A stretch of 13,555 bases of DNA from the NCBI GenBank assembly GCA_045588795.1, contig JAZNEY010000001.1, positions 1-13,555 on the forward strand, written 5' to 3'. Below, in pieces: positions 1 through 9,100 of the stretch (position 1 is the stretch's first letter; every line of letters starts with the position of its first letter). The notes beneath the pieces were generated by a model that made no database searches, was not told the DNA's origin, and was given only the letters and a program-made list of their open reading frames with translations. Source of the DNA: UMGS1908 sp045588795. GTDB lineage: Bacteria > Bacillota > Clostridia > Christensenellales > UBA1242. Both the position numbers and the translations under genes were made by a program.

Positions 1-33
1 TTTTATAAATTCATAACCATATTTATTTAAAAT

Positions 34-73
34 AAAAAGAAAGGATTATAGATTTTTTCTATAAACCTTTCTT
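34..73 (-). terminator. Intrinsic terminator after the DUF6273 gene
   Basis: Read on the minus strand, two 15-base arms (73-59 and 51-37) pair with a single mismatch around a 7-base A-rich loop. The 3' arm is followed by TTTTATTTT. It lies about 40 bases past the stop codon of the 612-residue gene, where a factor-independent terminator is expected. The outer stem is AAGAAAGG paired with CCTTTCTT. Nothing else is visible in the first 112 bases. Confidence 0.75.
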
Positions 74-112
74 ATATCATAACAATTATTATATTTTGTT
101 TTCCGTACTTGG

Positions 113-1951
113 TTACGGCAAGCGAATTTGCAAAGCAGGAAGAGCCCCATAATAAGGATCGTCAACAGTATCAACAGTGTCCGAAGCGCCGAAATCGACA
201 ACAGACGCGTATATACTATTAGGACAATCAGGGGAACGGAGCCACTGCGCTCCCGTGCCAATATATGGTTCAATAAATGTCCACTCTTCGCTTCCCGGTT
301 CAATACCATCCATTATCATCAACTCTTCTGTTACAGTTAATGCACCTGTTGCCTTTGCAAAGTCTGTTGTGTATGCACTTCTACTTGGGTCCATATCTCC
401 TGCATTTTCACTGAATCCATAATCGGTATTTATCATATCTGCATAAGACATTGCATAAACATAATCGTTTGTGTTTTCACAGGCATATTGGTTGCTTGAA
501 TCGTTTGTTGAACTTGCACTGTTGTCAATATTTGTAAGTTTTATTAATGCCTTTTGCTTTGTGGTAAATGCACCATTATAGAATGAGCCGTTCAAGAAAC
601 TTCTCAGTTCGCTGTACTTATAATTGTTTGCATATACTTTATTGCCACTTCCATCATATAAAACATTGCCACTTGAGTCGGTTGCATAATATTCATAATC
701 AGAGGTATCATATAAATAGTTAGATTGATATGCCATTCCTTGAAGTATTGAATCACACATCAGGGTGTAATCATCACCATTTTTGTCAAGTATTCGCCAC
801 TTTATTTTTTCAACCTTGAAGTAAAGTGTATCGCCATTAGAGTATTGATATCCATTACTTAATGTTGTAAGATTTAAAAGTTTTGCCGTTTCCTCATCTA
901 AGCCAAGATCGCCCCAATCAACATTTGCAGTATATTTATAATACCTTTCACCATCACTTCCCTTGTAATATCCATCACTGTCCGGAGTTGAACTTACAAT
1001 TGAAACATTATCTGCTTTTATTGTTTGTGGGTATTCGCCCATATAAACATATTTTCCATCTGCGGATAGTTCATACACAAATTCTTTATTGTCATCATCT
1101 GGCATATCATCTGGCTGACCATTTGCATTTTCTAAGGTTGTTCCCTCAAGTTCTTCAAGGGCAAGAGTGAATTGCCATTTGCCTTTAAAGCCTAGCCCCT
1201 TTTCAGCCTCTGCCGAAATCGTTGATGATTCCCTTCCATAATCTTCTGTGTCAAATTTGAAATATGCCCTTACATAGACAACTCTTTTCCCGTTTTCATC
1301 ACCCGCTAAAATATAGTTTTTGCCATCAACATTAAACTCACTTGTAACGGTGCTCCAATCGGTTGGCTCATCATTTCCAAAGTAATATTTATAACTGCAG
1401 TCATACCTTTCATCAATTCCCGGCTTGATAGTACCATCTACGCCATTTATTATGCTTATCTTTGTTGTGGTTTTAAATATTCTGCCATCACCCAAATAAT
1501 TACTGTCAATGTTCCCTCTGTCTATGACATACTTAAATACATATTCTATTTCATTATAATAAACATTTATGTCAATCTTCTTGCACAGACTTTCCATTTC
1601 ATCTGTTAAGATATTGTTTTGAATATCATATATTCTTCTAAAACCCCTTATGTCATTGTCATCTCTAAAATCAGTGGCTGGGGTTATTGCATTTCCATAA
1701 GCAGATTCGTTTTCTGGTGCTGTCGCCCAAACACCACCCTTTCTTCTTGCATAAAGGGTTCCATCAACGGCAACTATTTTCACATCCATATCATTTGCAA
1801 CAGCAATTTCAAATGAGTGTGATGTTGAGGCGTAAACACCAACAGCCATAACAATTAAACAACAAAGCACAGAAACGACTGAAGAAATCAATTTTTTCTT
1901 CATTCGATGCCATTTATATATATTAATTTTACGCGTTTGTTTGTTTGGCAT
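113..1951 (-). CDS. Exported DUF6273 domain protein, 612 aa
   Basis: This is an exported or membrane-anchored protein of unknown function. Residues 18-42 form a basic-then-hydrophobic signal or anchor segment (KKKLISSVVSV... to GVYAS). Residues about 45-290 are a beta-rich region I do not recognise, ending in an acidic linker (DDMPDDDNKE). Residues about 302-612 match DUF6273: MGEYPQT at 304-310, IKWRILDK at 383-390, SELRSFLNGSFYNGAF at 447-462, NDYVYAMSYADM at 495-506, WLRSPD at 570-575 and a terminal ALPALQIRLP. DUF6273 is common in secreted proteins of gut Firmicutes and has a lectin-like look, but no established activity. The start at 1951 is preferred because AGGGGAG lies just upstream. 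The inner methionine at 1903 (MKKK) has no ribosome binding site. The gene follows the lipase gene after 99 bases and probably has its own promoter (1981-2009). Export and the domain call are firm; the role is unknown. Confidence 0.88.
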   Translation of the reverse strand: MPNKQTRKINIYKWHRMKKKLISSVVSVLCCLIVMAVGVYASTSHSFEIAVANDMDVKIVAVDGTLYARRKGGVWATAPENESAYGNAITPATDFRDDNDIRGFRRIYDIQNNILTDEMESLCKKIDINVYYNEIEYVFKYVIDRGNIDSNYLGDGRIFKTTTKISIINGVDGTIKPGIDERYDCSYKYYFGNDEPTDWSTVTSEFNVDGKNYILAGDENGKRVVYVRAYFKFDTEDYGRESSTISAEAEKGLGFKGKWQFTLALEELEGTTLENANGQPDDMPDDDNKEFVYELSADGKYVYMGEYPQTIKADNVSIVSSTPDSDGYYKGSDGERYYKYTANVDWGDLGLDEETAKLLNLTTLSNGYQYSNGDTLYFKVEKIKWRILDKNGDDYTLMCDSILQGMAYQSNYLYDTSDYEYYATDSSGNVLYDGSGNKVYANNYKYSELRSFLNGSFYNGAFTTKQKALIKLTNIDNSASSTNDSSNQYACENTNDYVYAMSYADMINTDYGFSENAGDMDPSRSAYTTDFAKATGALTVTEELMIMDGIEPGSEEWTFIEPYIGTGAQWLRSPDCPNSIYASVVDFGASDTVDTVDDPYYGALPALQIRLP

Positions 1952-1980
1952 ATCTCCCCTTTATTTTATCATCTCATATA

Positions 1981-2009
1981 ATTATATCTTTTTTTGTTTA
2001 AATTTCCAA
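1981..2009 (-). promoter_or_regulatory. Candidate sigma-A promoter of the DUF6273 gene
   Basis: The minus strand reads TTGGAA (2009-2004), a 17-base spacer, then TATAAT (1986-1981). The -10 is a consensus match and the -35 matches TTGACA at 4 of 6 positions. The implied transcript start is about 25 bases before the ATG at 1951. A small palindrome, AATTTC-N5-GAAATT at 2001-2017, overlaps the -35 and could be an operator. In a region this AT-rich, a TATAAT can arise by chance. No terminator is visible after the hydrolase gene, so operon read-through into this gene is also likely. Confidence 0.5.
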
Positions 2010-2050
2010 ATGAAATTCATATAGTTGCTTTTAGATTAATAAATAAATTA

Positions 2051-2962
2051 CTATTTCCTGAATTTTGCCTCTTTGTTTTTTGACTCGATAAACTGCAAAA
2101 TATCTTCCATTACTTCTGCCTTATTGGTTTCATTTAAAAGTTCGTGTCTTGCACCCTCATACACTTTTAATTCTACATTCAACCAATGCTTTTTGTATAG
2201 TTTATATAATTTCTTGACTGATTTAGAATTCGCCCCAACTGGGTCATTGTCTCCACAAATCAATAGAATTGGTGTGCTTTCATCAACAAGTGCAAGCCTT
2301 TTATAGTTCTTTGTTGCCCCGCCAAAGAAACTTGTGTAAAAGTTAATTGGGAATGTTCTTCCACATAGTGGGTCTTTTTGATATTCCTCCCAAACACTTT
2401 CATCACGGGTAAGCCAGTTGCCTCCTTTAAATTTCTTTCCATAGCCTTTAATCGAGCAAGCCTCAACAAGATTGGCTCTGCCCTCTGGCCCTTTAAACAA
2501 TTTTGTAACATCTGCCATAACTTTCCCCATTTTGAAGATAAATGAGTTCGTGTACGCAGAGCCACACATTATAAATTTATCAACTAGGTTATCGCAAACT
2601 GTTAAAAGTTTTTGACAAATAAAACTTCCAAATGAATGACCAAAAACTATGATTGGCAAGGTCTTGTATTGCTCTTTTAGTTTCGCAATAAATATTTTGT
2701 AATCTTCCACAATGTTTGTATAAATATCACCATCTTCATATCCCGGTTTTCCACCTAGCATATTTTTACCGTGTCCCCTAAGGTCGGTCGTAAATACTAT
2801 GTAATTATTGCTGTTTAAAAATCCCGCAAACTCTTTGTATCTTTCAGCGTACTCTTGCATTCCGTGAATGATTACAACAATTCCCTTTGGCTCCTTAATT
2901 TCATCATACAAATAACAAGTAAGTTCTCTTTCATTAAATCCTTTTAATAGTTCTTCTCTCAT
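2051..2962 (-). CDS. Monoacylglycerol lipase/lysophospholipase-type alpha/beta hydrolase, 303 aa
   Basis: This is a serine hydrolase of the Hydrolase_4 (monoacylglycerol lipase-like) group, which cleaves fatty-acyl esters such as monoacylglycerols or lysophospholipids. The oxyanion-region motif HGMQEYAERY spans residues 33-42. DLRGHGKN (60-67) is the usual strand-4 motif. The nucleophile elbow GHSFG (108-112) gives Ser110, the acid is Asp240 in GDNDPVG, and the base is His273 in GARHELLNE. All three catalytic residues are present, and the length is normal for the family (about 270-310). There is no signal peptide, so it should act in the cytoplasm or on the inner face of the membrane. The start has a strong AGGAGG (2969-2974) six bases upstream, overlapping the stop codon of the preceding gene, which indicates translational coupling. 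It is the last closely packed gene of the operon. Substrate cannot be told from sequence; membrane-lipid or acyl-glycerol turnover is the reasonable guess. Confidence 0.9.
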   Translation of the reverse strand: MREELLKGFNERELTCYLYDEIKEPKGIVVIIHGMQEYAERYKEFAGFLNSNNYIVFTTDLRGHGKNMLGGKPGYEDGDIYTNIVEDYKIFIAKLKEQYKTLPIIVFGHSFGSFICQKLLTVCDNLVDKFIMCGSAYTNSFIFKMGKVMADVTKLFKGPEGRANLVEACSIKGYGKKFKGGNWLTRDESVWEEYQKDPLCGRTFPINFYTSFFGGATKNYKRLALVDESTPILLICGDNDPVGANSKSVKKLYKLYKKHWLNVELKVYEGARHELLNETNKAEVMEDILQFIESKNKEAKFRK

Positions 2963-2973
2963 TATTTTCCTCC

Positions 2974-5121
2974 TTATTTAAGATAAAAACTTAATCTAAC
3001 TGGATTATGCGAGCTGTATAAATATTCGTTATCTAGCACTTCAATTTTTTCTGCCACTACATTGTTTGATACAATATATCCATCTGTTATGGCTTCAAAG
3101 GTTTCACCTTTTTTGTATTTTACCGAAGCATCTCTGGTTGTTCCTGTTTTTAACTCTATCGCTATGTCATCTTTTATAATTCTGCAACCTATTTCGCTTA
3201 GCTTTACAGCATTGAAACTGTCTGGCAATCCTGTGCACCAATTCGGTGTTTGCATTTTGTTTTCAAATACCCCCTCATCTCCATATAGCGAATACGAGAA
3301 AGAACCTCCTGCTATGACAAAGTTTCCATAATCCACTTCTTGCTTTATAAGTTCATATAACCTTTCTAAGCATTGCTGTCTTATAGACTCATCATCATAA
3401 AGCGATATGTTTACATTAAACAAACATAAATATCTTTGGTCAGCAAGACCCGCAACTTTTAATCTTGTAAGTGAAATACAGTTGTCTGCTGATGTATATT
3501 TGCTTGGAAAACTTTCATCTGATGGCATTGAAAGCCTCATTGCGTAGGCAACATCAAATGCCGAATATGTTACCATTCCAGATGAGAATTTTCCAACCGG
3601 TGATGTCAATGGATAAAATACATAATTTGAACTGCCAGTTTCTGCAAATATCTCTGCGTAGTTAACAAAAACATCATTTAAAATTGCCCTTTCATCTACA
3701 TAGTAAGTTCTTGTGCTGTCTAGGTCTATTTCTTGAATCATAAAAAATTCCGCTTCGGCATTTGAGCCTGTCGATAATAAACCCGCTGTACCTTTTGTGT
3801 TTACTTCAACCCTGTCTCTGCTTTCAGCCCTTGAACTTCTGCCCTTAATCTCTTTCCCATTAGAATCATAACCTGTGTTTTTATAATAGGTGTAATCTGA
3901 ACTGATAATTCCATAATTCATATTGTAAGAAACGACCTCATATGTAACACCAATTGCTACATTTGATGGCCTGTCATTTAAAATTTCTATGTACTTCATA
4001 TTGTACAATCGGCTAAAGCCCGCACCAACATATAAAATGTAAATTCCAAGTAATGCTGAAACTGACAAAACTGAAACCAAGACAGCAAGCGTGATTTTTA
4101 ACCATTTTGGTTTTGGCTTTGGCGCATCTTCTTCCATATCATCAAGCATTCTATCAATTCTTACAAGTTTTTTTGTTCGAGTACTTCTTGAATTGTCTTG
4201 CATAATATCAGGGTCATAGCCCGCACCAAATACCGCACCAGTCGACCTTGCACGAAAATCGTTTGGTGGACAATTAATACCATTATCCTTTAACAACGCG
4301 GTCTTTTCACCAATTTTTGTTGGATTTGAAATAAACTGCGTTAAATCAATCGTTTCATCATCACTGTTTTCACTGTCAGTTGATTTGATTTCAGCATTTT
4401 CGTTGTCATTTGAGGTCTCTAAATTTTCTGCCTCATTTAAGGTTTTTGTATTATCTGCCACACTTGAGGTCTTTGGGTTTTCTTCTTCATTTGATGAGGG
4501 CTCTAAATTTTCTGCAACCTCAGTTGTTTCATTCTCATTTTTTTCGCTTTCTTTAGTTTGAGAACTGTCAGACTGCTCAGTTGTATTTTCATTTGTATCA
4601 CTGTTGCTAGCCTCTTCCGTTTCAGACTTTAAGACATTCTCTTCAACAGATTGAGACTCTTCAGTTTCAACGACTTGAGACTCTTCCTCTTCAACAGGTT
4701 GAGTTTCTTCCTCTTCATTTTCCAAATTTTCCTCTTCGGCTGGCTCACTTTTATTTTCGCTTTCATTTTCGGTTATAAGCGAGCTTGCCTCTTCGTTTTC
4801 CTCGCTAACAGCAATATCGGTATCTTCATTTGTTTCACTATCATTTGGGGCATTTTCGCTGATATCTTCACTTTTAGACTCACCATCATTTGAATCTGCT
4901 AGTTCAACACCGGAAAGTTCAGACTGCTTTTCGATAGCACCCCCTACGATTTCTTGACTTTCTTCTTCGGCTAGTGCAGGCAGGTCTGTCAAATTTTCTT
5001 CTATTTCACTATTTTCTTCCCAAATAGCAGAATCACTTACAACAGATTCTTCCTGCTGTAAGTTTTCTGCATTGACTATTTGTTCGTTTTCTATTTCTTC
5101 TCTATCCCTGTTTTCTGCCAT
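2974..5121 (-). CDS. Membrane-anchored EEP-fold protein with a long acidic tail, probable pseudoenzyme, 715 aa
   Basis: Residues 1-255 are low-complexity and rich in Glu, Ser, Asn and Thr. Residues 256-335 are more ordered and end in basic patches. Residues 340-364 form one membrane segment preceded by KPKPKW, which predicts the tail inside and the C-terminus outside. Residues about 394-715 match the EEP (exonuclease/endonuclease/phosphatase) superfamily: SYNMNYG (398-404), FMIQEID (460-466), FNVNISLYDDE (568-578), NFVIAGGSFS (600-609), TDGYIVSNNV (679-688) and SSHNPVRL (703-710). Active members normally have N-x-H, GGDFN and SDHNPV. Here His is Asn571, the GGDFN Asp and Asn are Ser607 and Ser609, and the SDH Asp is Ser704. 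Asn400, Glu464, Asp680 and His705 remain. Phosphodiesterase activity is therefore unlikely, and a binding role is inferred. The start at 5121 has GAGG six bases upstream. Gaps are 17 bases to the preceding gene and 11 to the next, so it is co-transcribed with both. Confidence 0.85.
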   Translation of the reverse strand: MAENRDREEIENEQIVNAENLQQEESVVSDSAIWEENSEIEENLTDLPALAEEESQEIVGGAIEKQSELSGVELADSNDGESKSEDISENAPNDSETNEDTDIAVSEENEEASSLITENESENKSEPAEEENLENEEEETQPVEEEESQVVETEESQSVEENVLKSETEEASNSDTNENTTEQSDSSQTKESEKNENETTEVAENLEPSSNEEENPKTSSVADNTKTLNEAENLETSNDNENAEIKSTDSENSDDETIDLTQFISNPTKIGEKTALLKDNGINCPPNDFRARSTGAVFGAGYDPDIMQDNSRSTRTKKLVRIDRMLDDMEEDAPKPKPKWLKITLAVLVSVLSVSALLGIYILYVGAGFSRLYNMKYIEILNDRPSNVAIGVTYEVVSYNMNYGIISSDYTYYKNTGYDSNGKEIKGRSSRAESRDRVEVNTKGTAGLLSTGSNAEAEFFMIQEIDLDSTRTYYVDERAILNDVFVNYAEIFAETGSSNYVFYPLTSPVGKFSSGMVTYSAFDVAYAMRLSMPSDESFPSKYTSADNCISLTRLKVAGLADQRYLCLFNVNISLYDDESIRQQCLERLYELIKQEVDYGNFVIAGGSFSYSLYGDEGVFENKMQTPNWCTGLPDSFNAVKLSEIGCRIIKDDIAIELKTGTTRDASVKYKKGETFEAITDGYIVSNNVVAEKIEVLDNEYLYSSHNPVRLSFYLK
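4643..4714 (-). repeat. Three imperfect tandem copies of a 24-bp unit
   Basis: Three adjacent 24-base units (4643-4666, 4667-4690, 4691-4714) share the plus-strand pattern TCAACNNNTTGAG(A/T)(C/T)TCTTC followed by four varying bases. They lie in frame inside the acidic tail of the 715-residue protein. They encode three copies of an eight-residue block of the form SQxVExE with variations (about residues 137-160). The pattern is typical of slippage-prone low-complexity coding DNA, and copy number could vary between strains. Confidence 0.75.
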
Positions 5122-5138
5122 TTAAACCCTCAAATGCG

Positions 5139-6152
5139 TTATTTATTTTTTACACAAACCAAAATAATTTTTTTGCTATCAATATTTTCTGCATACAAAG
5201 TGTGGTCAAGAGTTAAAAATTTTAATAGTGTTCCACCAATCAATTCTTCCTCTACCTCTAATTCAATTAAGTTTGAGGCTATTACCGTATTTTTTATGCA
5301 ATAATACCACGTGTATCCATCAATTCTGTTTGAATCGAGTATGTATTTATCATAAACTTGTTCCTCGCTTATAAACGCCTCTTTGAATGTCTCTCCATCA
5401 CTTGAGGTGTATACTTGCAATTCTATGGTTGCTGGAATAAATACAAGTTCTAGTAAAAAGCCATCTGTCGCCTCTAACTTTACATAAGCCTTGCTCATTA
5501 TAAATGACTGCGTTGCACTGTCATATTTCATTGTTCGAGATGGGTCAAGCTCATCTATGAATAAATAATCTTCATCTGCACTTCGCTTGTTCTCTCTGTC
5601 ATCTGGCAAAATATATGAAACAAAATCATATCGACCTGCGGTGTCAATCGCTAATCTTACTCTGCCATTCTTTGGATATACATCACTTGCACCCCAAACC
5701 TTTAATTTTCCATATTGAATAGCTTCCACACCACTTTCTTGTCTTGTGGTAAACTCTAAGTCATCTATTGTTCTTGTTTCATCAAATGTTACCACTATCT
5801 GCACATCTGCCGTGATGTTTTCAATCGTGTATTCAAATGCACTTTCAATATCAATTGTTTCATCTGCAATATAATCACGAATGTTTACATCTCCCACATA
5901 AATGCTTTCAATACACATTGATTCGTGGGGCGTAAATGTCAGGGTGATATTCTCACCCTCGACATATACACCATCTTCATTTAACCCCGTAACACTGCCA
6001 TATTCGCCATTGTTAATGGTTAGTGCGACTGTGTACTTGTTCTTTTCTGGTTCTTTGTTTAAAATTACCAAAACAACCACAACTGTCGCCACCGCAACCA
6101 ATGCAAGTGCAATAAAACCAATTATGAGCCATGTTTTCTTTTTTGACTTCAT
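5139..6152 (-). CDS. Membrane-anchored protein with one divergent InlB-type repeat, 337 aa
   Basis: The N-terminus is a short basic stretch (KSKKK) followed by one hydrophobic segment at residues 8-31, which predicts anchoring with the rest outside the cell. Residues about 39-123 look like a divergent InlB B-repeat (bacterial repeat, Flg_new_2 type). They run from YTVALTINNGEYGSVTG through the V-x-G-E-x-I-T-L-T-F-T-P step to ITADVQIVVTF. Such modules are adhesion or spacer domains in Gram-positive surface proteins. Residues 124-337 are not recognised. They look beta-rich and acidic and have no catalytic motif I can name. The start has AAGGA eight to nine bases upstream of the ATG. The gene sits 23 bases after the giant surface protein and 17 before the EEP-fold protein, so it belongs to the same operon and probably the same envelope location. 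Confidence 0.82.
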   Translation of the reverse strand: MKSKKKTWLIIGFIALALVAVATVVVVLVILNKEPEKNKYTVALTINNGEYGSVTGLNEDGVYVEGENITLTFTPHESMCIESIYVGDVNIRDYIADETIDIESAFEYTIENITADVQIVVTFDETRTIDDLEFTTRQESGVEAIQYGKLKVWGASDVYPKNGRVRLAIDTAGRYDFVSYILPDDRENKRSADEDYLFIDELDPSRTMKYDSATQSFIMSKAYVKLEATDGFLLELVFIPATIELQVYTSSDGETFKEAFISEEQVYDKYILDSNRIDGYTWYYCIKNTVIASNLIELEVEEELIGGTLLKFLTLDHTLYAENIDSKKIILVCVKNK

Positions 6153-6175
6153 TTTCTTTTTCCTTTTTATTTCTA

Positions 6176-9100
6176 CTATTGAATGTATGTTATAAATCCA
6201 GTATATTCATAAGTAAATACGCCATCATTATGAGTTATTCCATTTTCGCTTACCGCAAAGTTTCTTCCGTTGCCAATCAATTCTGTAACCTTTGTTGTGT
6301 TCCTGCAATTTACCATTACGCAATACTCTTGACCAGAGGCATCAATGAACGAATACAACCAAATCGCTTTAATTGTAATTGGGCCAGATTCGCAAGTTAT
6401 TATGTCTCCACTCTTTAAGTCTGTACTTAGTACTCCAGAAGCACCAACTGAACTTCCCTCAGCAAATGCATCTGCCCCAAACAATCCGTATACCGTTTCT
6501 GGACTTGCTGGGTCGATTGAGTATGAAGCAAGTGCATAAACAAGTCTTACAAATCCATCTGTTGAAATTGCTATTTTTCCACCATTGTTGTCTTTTATTG
6601 CTTCAAGACATTCTTCAATCGAAATGTCAAATCCTGTTACTCCAACTGATGTTTTTGATTCATCAAACACAAAGCCTTTAGTCCTTCCATTTCCAACTGC
6701 ATTGTTCCATTGCAATAATTGGAGTGTAATTTTAATAATCAACTCTCTCTTCGAGAACTCCGCACCGCTAATGTTTCTTGCACGCATTTGGTCTACCGCA
6801 TTTGTATATGCTGTCATATAAATATCATCTAGTTCGATTATTTCATCTAAGCAACCAACAAGTGTACCATCTGCGTAAGCACCAACTCTGTCATATTTGC
6901 CAAAGATAAAGCCGTCTGCGGTTTTTGTACCAACACAAATTGCACCTGCAACAACAGTTTGCGAGTTGCTTAAAATACTTCTGCTGTAATAACAAATCAA
7001 CAAATCTTTATTATCTGCTAGTAAACTTTCAATGTTTTCTTTTGTTATTGTTGTTTGACCAGTTAAACTTTCAAATGTTAAAACCTCTATCTCACCACTG
7101 TTGATTACATCTTTTAGAGTTAAATATTTTTGTAATAATGTACTGTATTCTGCTGATGAAATCGCACCCCAGTAATTGTTTGTTGTTGTATATGAATTAC
7201 CACTGTAATCATTTGGCACTCTCATTTTTAACTCATATGTTGTGTCATCAGTGTCTGCAACTGTTTCATATTCATAAAGCGAATAAACAGCGTAGCAATA
7301 AATTTTAATCTTTGTTTCATCTGTATTTGTGTCCGCACGATATGTAACTGTACATCTTTCAAGAATTTCGCGATATGATGCAGGAATGTTATCACTCCCG
7401 ATAATTTCACCCGTGTAGCTATCAACAAACATATTGTTCTTCTTGTCGTAATATACACCTTGAACAAATGCATCTGCACTTTCAACATTGTCTTTTAACC
7501 ACAACCAACCTGTTATATAGTAAGTGTGATTGCCAATCTTATATTTTTCATAAGTATTTACTGTTTTAAATGAACCATCTTGATTTTCTTTAAACCAAAA
7601 ATATCCTTTGTGTGCTGACTGAACATATCCACCTTGATTCTCATTTTCTTTTGCTACTGGGTCCCAAGTGTAATAGTAAACATTAATATCTGCGGTCTTT
7701 GTAAATACTGAATAGTAAATCAATTCGCCACCATCTTCGGAATTTGCTGTGTTTGCATTTCCATCTGACCAATCCCAGCTCAATGGCTCAACCTCTCCAT
7801 TACCATTGATTCTTGCCCAATAGTAGAAGAAATATGGGGTAGTCCCTACCATTATGTCTATCTCTTGTTCCCTATATAAAGATTCTTCAATAAATGAAAT
7901 ATCATCAGTGTTGTGGAAGAACGAAATCTCTTGCCAGAATCCATCATTTTCAATCAAACTTCCCGAACTTGTGCAAGGTTTCCAAGTTGTGTAATCATTT
8001 CTTGTGTTGTAGTTTACAAGGTAGTATGCAATATCTGCATATAATGGTTCTTCCAAGTATTCAAGCCCTAGGTCGTACGCCCCTGCTTGGAATCCAATCA
8101 CATATGTTCTGTAATCATATTCAACGTGAATTAAAATATCGCTCATTGTTGCATATGTGTGATTTAATTCGGTCTCTCGGTTTGCAAATCTCTCTATGTC
8201 TAAATAGAACAAGTTGTTCTCTTTATCATAATAAATTAAACCACTTACTTCTGACCCTGACACTCTTGTCATTTTTCCATATGGGTCGCAAGTATATTCA
8301 AACTCATAACCAGTTCTTTTATCAGTATCATCAAAAATTGAGTTATAACTTATTGTTAATTTCTTTATAAATGTACCCTCTGTTCCAAGTGCTTTTAACA
8401 CTATCACATTTGTTACATCTACCTTTGTTATGTCGACCACAAATTCATTGTATGTCATATCTTCGCCGACTTGAACTAAAGTTCCACTTGCATCTTTTTC
8501 GTATACACTCATCATCTGATTCGACATATCTGCCTCACTGCCATCTACATCAGTTCCGGTGATGATTACATCATAATCTCGCTTGATTAATTTTACATAC
8601 AAATCAATCGCCTTTGTTGTTCCCCAATAAAGTTTGCCATTATATGTGTATGTAAAGTTCTCAATCCAACCATTGTCAAACTTTTCGTTTATTGTATAAC
8701 ACTTGTAAATTTCAGTCTGAGATGGGCTTGTTTGAACCTCTTTGCTTGCCTCAAGTACTTGAACAGGTTGACCATCAACCTCCATATAATATCCATCAAA
8801 CTCATATCCATTAATCCTGTTGTAAAGTGGGACAAATTTTTCTTCTATAAATTCCGCTGTAACCTCTGTATTAAACATAACTTTAACTGGAATTCTGATT
8901 GTTCCACCAGAGTTGAACTTGTTTCCACTTCCCGCATGAAGTACTATTTCAAACTCACCAACTTCAAATACAGGAATAAATTTAATATCTCTTAAATATT
9001 GCCATGTGTAACTTTTTTGTATTCCTCGATCTGATATAAGCAACATTCCTTCAACGGTTTCACCGTTTTCCACTAAAATGTAATTTAGTGAATCAATTTC

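Noticed and set aside
46..309. Minus-strand 87-codon frame overlapping the end of the DUF6273 gene
   Set aside because: It overlaps the conserved C-terminal DUF6273 motif in another frame and runs through the terminator hairpin. It is not a gene.
113..1903. Alternative start of the DUF6273 gene at MKKK
   Set aside because: It would give a more classical signal peptide, but there is no ribosome binding site before it, whereas the ATG at 1951 has AGGGGAG.
113..1951. TasA/camelysin-like biofilm fibre identity for the N-terminal half of the DUF6273 protein
   Set aside because: The signal region is superficially similar, but I see no TasA motifs in residues 45-290 and no SipW-type peptidase gene nearby.
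2001..2017. Palindrome after the hydrolase gene as a terminator
   Set aside because: AATTTC-N5-GAAATT is a short, all-but-AT stem with no U-run after it on the minus strand, and it overlaps the candidate -35. At most it is an operator.
7894..8370. Plus-strand open frame of 158 codons
   Set aside because: It lies wholly antisense to the giant surface-protein gene, its product is a low-complexity His/Leu/Cys-rich sequence with no domain, and no convincing promoter stands out. It is a shadow of the real gene.
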